Origin: Bacillus sp. V59.32b
GTDB taxonomy: Bacteria; Bacillota; Bacilli; Bacillales; DSM-1321
NCBI RefSeq assembly: GCF_003429085.1
Contig: NZ_QVTC01000049.1
Coordinates: 26,059 to 90,058, forward strand
Length of the DNA stretch: 64,000 bases
Reading direction: 5' to 3'
This document shows positions 35,431-44,522 of this stretch, piece by piece. The position numbers were made by a program, and so were the translations under genes. Within the stretch, counting starts at the first letter, position 1; each line of letters opens with the position of its first letter. The notes under the pieces were generated by a model. It saw only the letters and a program-made list of their open reading frames with translations, was not told the DNA's origin and did not search any database.

Positions 35431-37789
35431 TTTTATTCAACTTTTAGAAGGTTTAAACACTGGGCTTATTGTTCTAATTGATGATGATTTTAGGATTGCT
35501 GTCAGTGACCCTGAACGTTTAGTTAGTGAACTAATTTGTTTAGACGAAAAACAACTCTTTTTATTATTATCAAAATTGAGTGAACTAAATTTTACGGAGT
35601 TAGAAGAGAATCTTAAGCAGGTTATAAATGATTTTAAGAAAATCCCTGTAGATATCGAAAATTATCAATTTGTTACTCAAGCCAATAAAGTTATTAGATA
35701 TCTAGATGTTATTACTCACCCAGAAAAAAGAGATGTTAAAGAAAGAGTTAAACAAGTAATTTCCCTTTTAAGTGAAAGTCTGAATGAAAGTACAGAAGTT
35801 GAAAAACTTCTAATGCGTTATGGGATTGGTATTATCAATTTAAAGAGTTATAAAGAGATTGTTGATACTGCTAGCACACAATATAAACGCTTCTATAGCA
35901 TTAAGCCAGATTCGCAAATGATCCGTCAAGACATTGAGGAAACTAGTGATAATTCTCAATTTTGCATTTGTATTGTTGACAAATTGTTACAACGTGAAGA
36001 TATAGGAGCACGCTTTATAAAGGAAGAATTGATTCAAGAGTGTCATGATAAGAACATTATTAGCATACTTTACTCAAGCCAGCCAAAATCGACCGAACCT
36101 AATGAACTGGAAGACTACTTTTTATTTGAAGTAGAAAAAGGACATGTAGATGCTCTAAAGAATTTAACGAATGGGCTAGCCTTATGTGGCTATGTAGAAT
36201 TATTTAATAGGTTTAGTGACATATATAAAAATTCTATAGATGAAGCTTTTAAATTAGCTCTCGAAAGAAAAGATAACATGATATATCTAGCTGGTATGGC
36301 TAACGAAGAAGGAGTTACTCCATTTGAAACCATATCTGATTGGTTTCAACTAGCAACACAATACAAAATGGGGAAAGTTCTGCTAAATGATGAACATGAG
36401 GCTACACAGTATCATTTCCTGTTAGGATTAACAAATTTTTTACAGGAAAAGTATTTGGGTGGTACATATACCGTTGAAATAGAACGAGAAGCGACTATAC
36501 AAGAATTAAATACTTATGAAATTTTTGATTATAGTGTGAATGCTCAACATAGACCACCAGCAGCGGGGGATATTTACCAAGTTTCCAATGGCGAATATTT
36601 GGTATTGGTAGGTCAAGATTGTGATCTGATAGTGAGAGGAAAGAAAATCACTAGAAAAGTTAAACACGCTGAACTTTTAAAGGCTAACTTTAAAACCATT
36701 CATAATCTAGAGAAGATAACTGATAATTCTAAGTCTCTTGAGTTCAATTATTTTAGAAATCCTAGTGAAACTTCAGAAAATTATGGAGTTTTGAGTATCT
36801 TATTTGAAAAACCGTTTACAAGTGATTTTCCTATATTAGACTTATGTACTTTTAATAAAGATGGACAAAGCTTAATGAATACTGATTCAGATTTAACACC
36901 GCAAATCAGTAAAGTCATTCCATCATTGTGGCCGGATTATTATGAAAAAATCAAAAAAGAAATTGGTCTGTATAGACAACATCTTACACTGTGTCGCGAT
37001 AATGGTTTAGAAATTGATATTCTTAAAACGAATGATATGGCTACCGTTGATTTTATTGAGGATGATAATAATATTTCATATCCTATAAGAAGGGTATGCC
37101 GTCTAAAACCTGGATTTCGAGAACTTTTAATGAGTAATTACTGGGAATACCGTCGACGTGTGGGCTTTAATACGATAAGCCTAATTGAAAATGAAAAGAT
37201 ATCAAATATAGAAGTAAAAATAGGTTTTACTGGACAAAAACATTTTCCTGTCACTAATACGCAATTTGAAGCTTTTATTCAAAGGGGCAATAAAGTTAAG
37301 AGAAAAGATAAACTTGAGAGTTATCCATTGCTACTAGATATAGAAACATTAAAAGGGGAATATTCGATATTAACAAAAATAGAAGACAACATAATATTTA
37401 TTGATAAGAAAGAAATCAATATTCCAGAAGTAAATATAAAATTCACAAAGGAAGTAGTTGAGGAAAATAAACTTTTAGTTACTATCACTTTACCTTACTC
37501 AAAAGAGGGGGGAAATCAATATTTATTAAAAGAAAGATTTGCTTTGAAAGAGCTTCTTAATAATGAATACATTCATTTAATTAAGGGTAAGACATCCTCA
37601 TTATATTATATAACCGATGAGAATCCAACGGGACATTTCCCATTATATAATGGGGGAAAGCCTATTGAATTGGATGTTGATTTACTTGTTTTAGGAATAT
37701 ATATTCCCAATCTTAATCTAAAAATAAAGATAGATAATGGGGTAATCAATCTAGAAGAATTTGATATTTCTAGTATTGCAAAAAGTTAG
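35402..37789 (+). CDS. Receiver-like protein partnered with the dual-GHKL ATPase
   Basis: A 795-residue protein I cannot assign fully. The first 250 residues look like a response-regulator receiver domain with a large insert: an acidic triplet in LIVLIDDDF (27-29), a strand ending FCICIVDK (Asp193, candidate phosphoacceptor), a Ser pair in ISILYSSQ (225-226) and a Lys in FEVEKG (246), in the right order for a receiver. The middle has GDIYQVSNGEYLVLVGQDCDL (about 390-410), resembling a domain seen in other conflict-system proteins. The C-terminal half is beta-rich with no named domain. The start ATG at 35402 has GGAGAGAGAC before it and overlaps the end of the kinase-like gene by 29 bases, so the two are translationally coupled. 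Function is unknown; it probably acts with that ATPase. Confidence 0.65.
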   Translation: METTTEIKDNFIQLLEGLNTGLIVLIDDDFRIAVSDPERLVSELICLDEKQLFLLLSKLSELNFTELEENLKQVINDFKKIPVDIENYQFVTQANKVIRYLDVITHPEKRDVKERVKQVISLLSESLNESTEVEKLLMRYGIGIINLKSYKEIVDTASTQYKRFYSIKPDSQMIRQDIEETSDNSQFCICIVDKLLQREDIGARFIKEELIQECHDKNIISILYSSQPKSTEPNELEDYFLFEVEKGHVDALKNLTNGLALCGYVELFNRFSDIYKNSIDEAFKLALERKDNMIYLAGMANEEGVTPFETISDWFQLATQYKMGKVLLNDEHEATQYHFLLGLTNFLQEKYLGGTYTVEIEREATIQELNTYEIFDYSVNAQHRPPAAGDIYQVSNGEYLVLVGQDCDLIVRGKKITRKVKHAELLKANFKTIHNLEKITDNSKSLEFNYFRNPSETSENYGVLSILFEKPFTSDFPILDLCTFNKDGQSLMNTDSDLTPQISKVIPSLWPDYYEKIKKEIGLYRQHLTLCRDNGLEIDILKTNDMATVDFIEDDNNISYPIRRVCRLKPGFRELLMSNYWEYRRRVGFNTISLIENEKISNIEVKIGFTGQKHFPVTNTQFEAFIQRGNKVKRKDKLESYPLLLDIETLKGEYSILTKIEDNIIFIDKKEINIPEVNIKFTKEVVEENKLLVTITLPYSKEGGNQYLLKERFALKELLNNEYIHLIKGKTSSLYYITDENPTGHFPLYNGGKPIELDVDLLVLGIYIPNLNLKIKIDNGVINLEEFDISSIAKS

Positions 37790-37804
37790 ATAGGAGTTTA
37801 TAAA

Positions 37805-38998
37805 TTGTTAGATGTAAATATTAGTGATAATAGAACACATTCTGTCCTTTCATTATTTTCAGGAGGAGGTCTCTTAGATTTAGGTTTTATTAATCAAGGA
37901 TTTCAAATTGAAAAAGCTTTAGAAATAAATAAAAGTTTTATTGAAGGATATAATTATGCTATGAAGGATTACTTTAGTAATACTTCTAACTTCTTCGTAT
38001 CCCAAAAGTTAGTTTATCATAAAGATATAAAAGAACAGGTAGATGCTTCTAATCAGGAAATACAAAAAGAAATAGGGAATACTTATCAAGGGATAACTGG
38101 TATAATTGGTGGTCCTCCTTGTCAGGATTACTCAGTTGGAGGCAAGAATGAAGGGATAAAAGGTGAAAGAGGAAAACTGATTCTTAGTTATTTGAATTTT
38201 GTTAAATCTGTTCGACCGGCCTTTCTTTTTTTTGAAAATGTTGCAGGGTTATATAGAACTAAAGAACATCGTAAAGGCTTTACATATCTTATAGAAAATC
38301 TAAAAAAAAACGGATATGAATTGTGGTTCGATATTCTGAATCCTCTTGAATACGGAATTCCTCAAGACCGCCCTAGAATAATTGTGGTTGGGTTTCGTAA
38401 AGAAATCGTTTCTAAACTTTTAGGAGCAGGGTTTTCTTTATCTCATGATAATCAAAAATTAAAAAATACTAATTCAGAAGAACTGATTTTTAAATGGCCT
38501 AAAGTTCTTTTTCATGATCCAAAGAACAGTATTGATTGGCCTAACCGCTGGGGTTTCATGGGTCAAGAAATGGAGGAGGAAATTTCAAAAATTCCTGACA
38601 AATATAAAGTACTTCAAGTCTCTAGAGCTTTTTCTGGGTTAACGGAGTTAACTCCAAATCAAAAAGAGTTTTTCAAACCAAAGTCTGAGAAATTTTGGGT
38701 AATAGAAGAAGGAGATACTTTCCGTAAATCTTTTAAGCGATTACATCGTTATAGATTCAGTCCGACAGTTGCTTATGGTAATAATGAAGTACACTTACAT
38801 CCAACTGAAGCAAGGAGGCTAACTGTCCGTGAAGCTTTAAGATTACAGTCGGTACCTGATGAATATATCTTACCTTCAAACCTTACCTTAACTTCAAAAT
38901 TCAAAATTATAAGTAATGGTGTTCCGACAAAACAAGCAGAGCTAATTGCATTAGAAATTAGGAAGACTTTATATAAATATTCATTGGTTGACAGTTAA
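37805..38998 (+). CDS. DNA (cytosine-5) methyltransferase 1
   Basis: A 397-residue m5C methyltransferase. Motif I is LSLFSGGGLLDLGF (about 15-28), the catalytic motif IV is GGPPCQDYS (Cys106), motif VI is FFENVAG (Glu144), motif VIII is PQDRPRIIVVG (about 186-195), and the C-terminal motifs IX (RRLTVREALRLQSVPDEY) and X (SNGVPTKQAELIALEI, with the usual GNAVP read as SNGVP). It should methylate cytosine at a short site in double-stranded DNA; the target-recognition region is about 215-320. TTG at 37805 is preceded by TAGGAG and lies 15 bases after the receiver-like gene, so it is the third gene of the operon. A terminator follows at 39152. Confidence 0.9.
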   Translation: MLDVNISDNRTHSVLSLFSGGGLLDLGFINQGFQIEKALEINKSFIEGYNYAMKDYFSNTSNFFVSQKLVYHKDIKEQVDASNQEIQKEIGNTYQGITGIIGGPPCQDYSVGGKNEGIKGERGKLILSYLNFVKSVRPAFLFFENVAGLYRTKEHRKGFTYLIENLKKNGYELWFDILNPLEYGIPQDRPRIIVVGFRKEIVSKLLGAGFSLSHDNQKLKNTNSEELIFKWPKVLFHDPKNSIDWPNRWGFMGQEMEEEISKIPDKYKVLQVSRAFSGLTELTPNQKEFFKPKSEKFWVIEEGDTFRKSFKRLHRYRFSPTVAYGNNEVHLHPTEARRLTVREALRLQSVPDEYILPSNLTLTSKFKIISNGVPTKQAELIALEIRKTLYKYSLVDS

Positions 38999-39151
38999 TA
39001 AAATATAATAATTTAGGAAGGCATTTTATCATGTAAATAGGACTCTAAGTGATTCAAGTATAGAATACCAACGAAAAGGTCGTATGTGAATATAAAAACT
39101 TATTAATAATTCTTTTAGAACCAATAGAATTGTATATCACCTATTAAGAAA

Positions 39152-39199
39152 AAAACACCCCTTTTAATCGTTTATAGATACAGAGGATAGGGGTGTTTT
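39152..39199 (+). terminator. Terminator after methyltransferase 1
   Basis: AAAACACCCC and GGGGTGTTTT form a 10-bp stem. The rest of 38999-39479 holds no gene I can support; it should contain the promoter for the endonuclease gene. Confidence 0.8.
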
Positions 39200-39479
39200 G
39201 TCATAGGGTAAATCTTAATGTGATATTTAAATCCTTCCTATTCTCATCTAAATATTATCAAAGATTTATTTTTCAATTATGCTTTAATTAGTTTGCTATT
39301 CACTATTCAATTAAAAAGTAATATTTTTTGAAAAAGATACTTCAATCAGATCTCTTTTTATTCTATTTAATAAAAGTTTTTGGTTGTAATGAAAACTATG
39401 GTAAAATATTTGCGTTATAAAATATTAGCAATTTTGTTTAAAAGTGAAGTCTAGCAGGAGCGAGAAAGGGGGGGATTTT

Positions 39480-40355
39480 TTGCAAGAGGTATTTGATTTA
39501 TATAATAAAATAAAAAAAGTATCTAAAAGTAATAAAGATATTGATTCAATATCAAATTTATTCTTTGAATTATATATTAAAAACTGTGAATTTCTCTCTA
39601 GTACTTCGCAAGTTAATTTAATATCTAAAGTTCCCACTAAACAGTATTTTTCGTTCTCTTATAATAATAAAATCTCAAGGGCAGTAAACAAAGGTTCATA
39701 TATTCCTGACCAGGTTGAAGTGTATAGAATATTTAACAATTTAGTAAATGGTGATTATTCTATTCTGAGTCCAGAAGAAATAACAAAGTGTTTGTACACT
39801 ATTTCAATAAGTTTTTGTTGTACAATTGATCTGTTAAAACAGGGGGATCAAAAAACCCCAGGTACATTTTTTGAATACTTTATTTCGCATTGGTTCTCAA
39901 GGATATTAGAATTAAGACCTACTAGTAGAGTAGATGTTTTAAATCTTGATATGAGGACTTCATTACCTACGGACTTTATTTATGATTTAGGTCAAAATAA
40001 GCCTAAAATTCATCTTCCAGTAAAAACTTCTACCCGTGAAAGGGTAATACAAGTGTGGGCCCATCAGAAGCTATTAGATGGTGTTTATGGTGTGGGACGT
40101 TTCTTAGGAATGCTTGTATGTTTAACAGAAACAAAGGTTGATAAAAAATCTAAGGAAGTAATAGAGATTTGTGTGCCAGAGCAGTGGCGATTGTACCAAA
40201 TGTACATTGCCCAAATGGATAGTATTTATTATTTAGATGTTCCAATCAAATATTTCGAACTTAATAATATTTACCCTCCCATCCGAGTTAAACAGTTCGG
40301 AGAGTTTTTTTATGATATTCAAACCTTGATAGAAGATGGAAATTACAACGTATAA
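39480..40355 (+). CDS. Probable PD-(D/E)XK restriction endonuclease
   Basis: A 291-residue protein. Residues about 160-200 (SLPTDFIYDLG, then KIHLPVKTSTRERVIQVWAHQKLLDG) match the catalytic region of a group of type II restriction enzymes in which an Asp (165 or 169) and a Lys in PVKTSTRER (Lys182) bind the metal, and the WAHQ helix follows. I connect it loosely with the SinI-like group; the recognition sequence cannot be told. It is flanked by m5C methyltransferase genes on both sides, the context expected for a restriction enzyme. Start: TTG at 39480 behind a run of seven G; GTG at 39444 is an alternative. It has its own promoter region after a terminator and is convergent with methyltransferase 2. 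Confidence 0.75.
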   Translation: MQEVFDLYNKIKKVSKSNKDIDSISNLFFELYIKNCEFLSSTSQVNLISKVPTKQYFSFSYNNKISRAVNKGSYIPDQVEVYRIFNNLVNGDYSILSPEEITKCLYTISISFCCTIDLLKQGDQKTPGTFFEYFISHWFSRILELRPTSRVDVLNLDMRTSLPTDFIYDLGQNKPKIHLPVKTSTRERVIQVWAHQKLLDGVYGVGRFLGMLVCLTETKVDKKSKEVIEICVPEQWRLYQMYIAQMDSIYYLDVPIKYFELNNIYPPIRVKQFGEFFYDIQTLIEDGNYNV

Positions 40356-40356
40356 C

Positions 40357-40412
40357 AAAAAAGTAATTAAGCAGAGATAAAAACTTTAAAATCTCAGTTT
40401 AATTACTTTTTT
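40357..40412. terminator. Bidirectional terminator between endonuclease and methyltransferase 2
   Basis: AAAAAGTAATTAA and TTAATTACTTTTT form a long outer stem, with AGAT/ATCT inside. Confidence 0.8.
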
Positions 40413-40421
40413 CTATAGCAT

Positions 40422-41525
40422 TTAATTAATCATAGATAATTCTTTGCTCTCGCTTCTGTCTTCTAGAGAAAGTAATCCATCTTCTATCATTAAGCTTCTT
40501 TTTATTTCTAAGCCTATGGCTTCAGCTAATAATGGGGGTACTGCATTTCCAATTTGGTGACGTACTTCATGTCTATTTCCATAAAATTTGAAGTAGTCTG
40601 GGAATCCTTGTAATCTAGCGGCTTCTCTCGGAGTGATTGGCCTGTCATGTACTGGGTGGCCGTATCTCCCACGTGTAAAACTATCAAAACCACCTGTAAT
40701 TGTTGGGGCTTGACCGTCCCATTTAAGTCTTCCGTATACGTCCGGCCATCCTCCTTTCGAAGGGTCCACGTTTTTATGACATTCTAATCTATATTCTTCA
40801 GGTATATCTCTCCATCCACCCCCTTGAGGAACAAAAGAAAACCTTTTTATGTTTAAAGAAGTTACATTTGATCTTTGATGATTTGGGTATTGAGTATGCT
40901 CTTCCTTAGGATTAAGGGGAGGTTCAGGCAATCCTTCAAGAACTTCTCCAACGTTTTTCCACTTGGTTACTGTGGGAGATGGAATATTAAAAGGAGCTAA
41001 AATAGTTTTGTGTTTTCCTACTATTATGAATCGCTCCCTAGTTTGTGCTAGTCCATAATCTGCCGAGTTATAAAAATGTGGGTATAATACATAATCCCCA
41101 AGTAATTCTTCAATTGCTTCAATAAAATATTTTCCTCGCTTTTGTCCTAACATGGCTACATTTTCTAATATAAAAAATCTGGGTTCTAGTTCTTGAACAA
41201 GACGGGCATACTCAAGAACTAATTTATTCCGATCGTCACCCAAATGAGCTCCCCGCTTTTGTTTTGAGAACCCTTGACATGGTGGACCACCTGCAAACAG
41301 ATCAATTTCACCATGCTTGTAACCAGAAATTTCTAGCAAATATTCTCCAGTCACACTAGTTGCATCCGCGACAAAGCAATTATTTGAGAGATTTTTTTTG
41401 TAGGTCGTTACTGCGTGCTCATTAAAATCAAAAGCTGCTCCAATTTCATAACCAGCGTTATGTAAACCTAAGCCAAGGCCTCCTGCTCCACTAAATGATT
41501 CTATAGAAATGTATTTTCTTTTCAA
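40422..41525 (-). CDS. DNA (cytosine-5) methyltransferase 2
   Basis: A 367-residue m5C methyltransferase with all motifs: I (SIESFSGAGGLGLGL), IV (GGPPCQGFSKQ, Cys83), VI (FFILENVAMLG, Glu121), VIII (GLAQTRERFIIVG), IX (RPITPREAARLQGFPDYFKF) and X (QIGNAVPPLLAEAIGLEI). The region between about 195 and 290 is the target-recognition part. It is not closely similar to methyltransferase 1, so the two probably recognise different or offset sites, or one strand each of an asymmetric site. ATG at 41525 follows TTTGGAGGGTAATACTTTTG. It converges with the endonuclease gene over a shared terminator and so forms a classic endonuclease/methyltransferase pair. Confidence 0.92.
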   Translation of the reverse strand: MKRKYISIESFSGAGGLGLGLHNAGYEIGAAFDFNEHAVTTYKKNLSNNCFVADATSVTGEYLLEISGYKHGEIDLFAGGPPCQGFSKQKRGAHLGDDRNKLVLEYARLVQELEPRFFILENVAMLGQKRGKYFIEAIEELLGDYVLYPHFYNSADYGLAQTRERFIIVGKHKTILAPFNIPSPTVTKWKNVGEVLEGLPEPPLNPKEEHTQYPNHQRSNVTSLNIKRFSFVPQGGGWRDIPEEYRLECHKNVDPSKGGWPDVYGRLKWDGQAPTITGGFDSFTRGRYGHPVHDRPITPREAARLQGFPDYFKFYGNRHEVRHQIGNAVPPLLAEAIGLEIKRSLMIEDGLLSLEDRSESKELSMIN

Positions 41526-41707
41526 AAGTATTACCCTCCAAACCTTTGAATCTTATTCTTGCTCTATTTAATGTATAAAAGTAATTTAAATAATATTTAA
41601 TTTTATATTAACATAAATAATTCGACATTCCCATGAATCGAATCATGTAAAAAGAAATTCAATTGCTCGGCTTACGGAATTTATTCAAAGGGTGCCCAGG
41701 TATGTAT

Positions 41708-41760
41708 TTGGCAAGTAAAAAATGTACCTAATCGCAATTAAAAATGTGCCACTTGCCAAC
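41708..41760. repeat. IS21-type terminal sequence
   Basis: TTGGCAAGT at 41708 faces ACTTGCCAA at 41750-41758, with AAAAATGTACCTAATCGCAA and ATTAAAAATGTGCC between. Such multiple short repeats with AATTAAAAATG are typical of IS21 ends. It adjoins the istB remnant. Confidence 0.5.
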
Positions 41761-41766
41761 CCCTTT

Positions 41767-41985
41767 TTAATTGTGTAATAAAGATTTCTTATATCGATGA
41801 CTTGGCCCATTGAAAACGATAAGGTGTGAGTGATGGATCAGGCGATCGATAACGGCTTCTGTAAGGATCGGATCGCCGAATATATGGTTCCACTGCCCAA
41901 ACTGTAGATTGGTTGTGATAAAAAGACTCTTTGCTTCGTAACACATAGAAATAACTTGGAACAGTAACTCTGTGTAACTGCTAAA
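41767..41985 (-). pseudogene. istB fragment (IS21 family), 3' end only
   Basis: Read on the minus strand the frame ending at the TAA at 41767 encodes YTELLFQVISMCYEAKSL, then FITTNLQFGQWNHIFGDPIL and TEAVIDRLIHHSHLIVFNG, the C-terminal part of IstB, the ATPase helper of IS21-family transposases. The first two thirds of the gene, including the Walker A motif, are absent. It breaks off near 41985 where unrelated sequence begins. So it is a truncated IS21 copy on the right flank of the restriction-modification island. Confidence 0.75.
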
Positions 41986-42095
41986 CTAAATTGAACAGTT
42001 TCTGACAGATAGAAATGAACACTTTTTGCCTAAATTTTTCATAGCTAAGTTATGATGGTAATTTAACATCATGGTTTCGCTGGGGGATTTGAAAG

Positions 42096-42990
42096 GTGGA
42101 AAAACTGCAATTGTTAGTACAGGTTCATCAACTAAAAAAACAAGGGTTCTCTATATCGGCTATCGCTAAGAAACTGGAGATTTCAAGAAATACAGTTTAT
42201 AAGTATTTGAATATGAGTTTTGAGGAAGCTACAGAGTGGGCCAATTCATTGGGGACAAGAAGCAGGAAACTAGATCCCTTCCAGGATTTACTCTTAAGTT
42301 CGTTAAAAGAACATTCTGATTTGTCTTCCTCTCAAATTGAAGATTGGTTAAAAGAGCGTCATCCCGCCCTGGAGGGGTGGAAGTACGATTCGCAATATGT
42401 CAGTGAGTTGAGGGATATTCACCATATACCTAAAATTCCACATATCCGTTCTCATGAAGCGGTGGAGGAACTGCCGATGGGCAAGCAAGCACAGGTGGAT
42501 TGGGGAGAAACGAAAGTTAAGAGCGCTGAAAACAAAGAGGTAAAACTATACTTCATCTCGTTTAGTCCTCTCTCACTCACGGTACAAATATGTCATATGG
42601 CTGGACAGGCCCTTTACTACCCGGGACACCATCCAGTGTCATGAACAGGCATTTGCGTATTTTGGAGGAATGCCTGAGGAAATCGTTTATGATCAAGATC
42701 ATCTGATCACCGTAAGTGAAAATGCTGACGATATCATCCTTACCGGTGAATTCCAGGCTTATAAACAGGAACGCGGGTTCCGCATTTACCTCTGCAGGAA
42801 ATCGGATCCCAAAAGTAAGGGCAAGATTGAGAATGTGGTTAAGTTTATTAAAGGAAACTTTGCGAAGAATAGAATCTTTTCGAACCTCGATGAATGGAAT
42901 GAGAAGTCTTTTACATTGTTGGAAAGAACGGGGAATTACAATGTCCATTACACAATTAAAAAGATGGAACGGCTACACTTATCTAGACAG
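42096..42990 (+). pseudogene. istA transposase remnant (IS21 family)
   Basis: The gene begins GTG (MEKLQLLVQVHQLKKQGFSI then AIAKKLEISRNTVYKYL, a helix-turn-helix) and continues to the first catalytic Asp region (GKQAQVDWGETKVK). Around 42585-42600 the frame shifts, and the next part (AYFGGMPEEIVYDQDHLITV, KGKIENVVKFIKGNFAKN) lies in another frame. After NYNVHYTIKKMERL the gene is cut off, so the C-terminal third is missing. Intact IstA proteins are about 500 residues. It is in the opposite orientation to the istB fragment, so two different IS21 copies are involved. Confidence 0.78.
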
Positions 42991-43041
42991 AAAATTTAAG
43001 GTTAAGTAGACTACTAATACAATAGTTGAGGAGAATCTACG

Positions 43042-43326
43042 ATGACTAAAAGAGAACGAAGAACGTTTTCAGAAGAATTTAAAAATCAAATGGTGCAGCT
43101 GTATCAGAATGGGAAGCCAAGAAAGGATATTATTCGTGAGTACGATCTAACACCCTCTTCTCTGGATAAGTGGATCTCTCAACATAATGCCTCCGGTTCA
43201 TTCAAAGAAGCCGATAACCGAACACCGGAAGAAACAGAATTGGTAAAGCTCCGTAAGGAACTCAAACAGTTACAGATGGAGAATGATATTTTAAAGCAAG
43301 CTGCGCTGATACTAGGACGAAAGTAA
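43042..43326 (+). CDS. IS3-family OrfA
   Basis: A 94-residue protein with a helix-turn-helix (RRTFSEEFKNQMVQLYQNGK then PRKDIIREYDLTPSSLDKWI) and a leucine zipper-like C-terminus (ELVKLRKELKQLQMENDILKQA). This is the first reading frame of an IS3-family transposase, which normally is joined to OrfB by programmed frameshifting. ATG at 43042 has GAGGAG upstream. It is intact, but its OrfB partner is broken, so it can at best act as a DNA-binding inhibitor. Confidence 0.85.
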   Translation: MTKRERRTFSEEFKNQMVQLYQNGKPRKDIIREYDLTPSSLDKWISQHNASGSFKEADNRTPEETELVKLRKELKQLQMENDILKQAALILGRK

Positions 43327-43329
43327 ATG

Positions 43330-44160
43330 TGATTCGGAACAACCAGCACAAATACTCGATATCAGCAATGTGCGACGTCCTTCAATTGCCTAGAAGCACT
43401 TATTATTATGTAAGCGAAAGAAAGAAAATCCGAAGATGACATAACTTCCGACATCATCGAAATATTTCATGAGAGCCGCCAAAACTATGGAACTCGTAAA
43501 ATTAAAGTGGAATTAAAGAAACGTGACTAGTTGTTTCCAGAAGACGAATTGGTCGGATTATGAAAGAACAAGGACTCGTGTCCACCTACACTTTGGCTCA
43601 ATTTAAACCCCATTCGAAGAAGGTTAATGAATCGAGCCAGGCTAATGAACTGAATTGAGAATTTAATCAGGAAAATGAGTTGAATGCGATTGTAAGCGAC
43701 TTAACATATGTAAGAGTCAATCAAAAATGGCAATACATATGTGTGTTTGTTAATCTCTTTAACAGGGAAATCATTGGTTACAGCGCTGGCCCGAATAAAG
43801 ACGCTTCACTGGTTTACCGTGCATTTATCTATTAAGGTGGATTTACGCAAAATTCAGCTCTTCCATACGGATCGAGGGGGAGAGTTGAAAAATAAGCTGA
43901 TTGACGATGCACTAGAGACGTTTACTATCCAACGTTCTCTTAGCATGAAGGGTTGTCCCTATGACAATGGCGTAGCTGAAGCAACATTCAAAATCCTCAA
44001 AACAGAGTTTGTGAAGGGCCGGAATTTCGATACATTGGAAGATCTAACAAGAGAATTGCACGACTATGTTCATTGGTTTAATCACATTCGTATTCATGGG
44101 ACACTGGGTTATTTAAGCCCGATTGAGTATAAACTTGAACACCTTAAAAAAGTTGTCTAG
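43330..44160 (+). pseudogene. IS3-family OrfB remnant with several frameshifts
   Basis: Pieces of an IS3-type integrase core follow OrfA in at least three frames: IRNNQHKYSISAMCDVLQLP, then ESRQNYGTRKIKVELKKRD, then NAIVSDLTYVRVNQKWQY (first catalytic Asp), and last LFHTDRGGELKNKLIDDALE (second Asp), with AEATFKILKTEF (Glu) and HDYVHWFNHIRIHGTLGYL. The DDE residues can all be seen, but stops and shifts between them preclude an active enzyme. The right end TGTCTAGTTTAGTGTTGACA at about 44155-44174 may be the terminal inverted repeat. Confidence 0.78.
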
Positions 44161-44301
44161 TTTAGTGTTGACAATCCATGGACGCAAAAGAAAACCTAAA
44201 GAATTTTCAAGGATTGCACAAATCCCATCTAAAGGCTTTTAAGATAATTAGCGATGCTCTTTCTTGAAAATCAGGTATCAAGGCTTAATGACTTCTTCTT
44301 A

Positions 44302-44336
44302 ATAGGATATTGTTGCAACATCCTATTTATTTTTTC
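44302..44336 (+). terminator. Stem-loop with T-run upstream of the NERD gene
   Basis: AATAGGAT-TTG and CAA-CATCCTATT (one bulge) lead to TATTTTTT. The remainder of 44161-44522 has no gene that I can support; a single AAACGAAT near 44481 is like the core of array C. Confidence 0.6.
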
Positions 44337-44522
44337 TCTAAGAAGGATGTTGAGAAATACTACTATCTTTTATTCTCTTTTTCAAGAGAGTTAAGGTAAA
44401 AATTCCTGATTTTGAAACTACGGGACACTTGAAATAGATAAAAAATTTCAAATATATTGGCAGGGAATTTGGCATTTTTAAACGAATAATTCAAGATAAC
44501 CCAAGAAAAGGAGTGAAACTAT

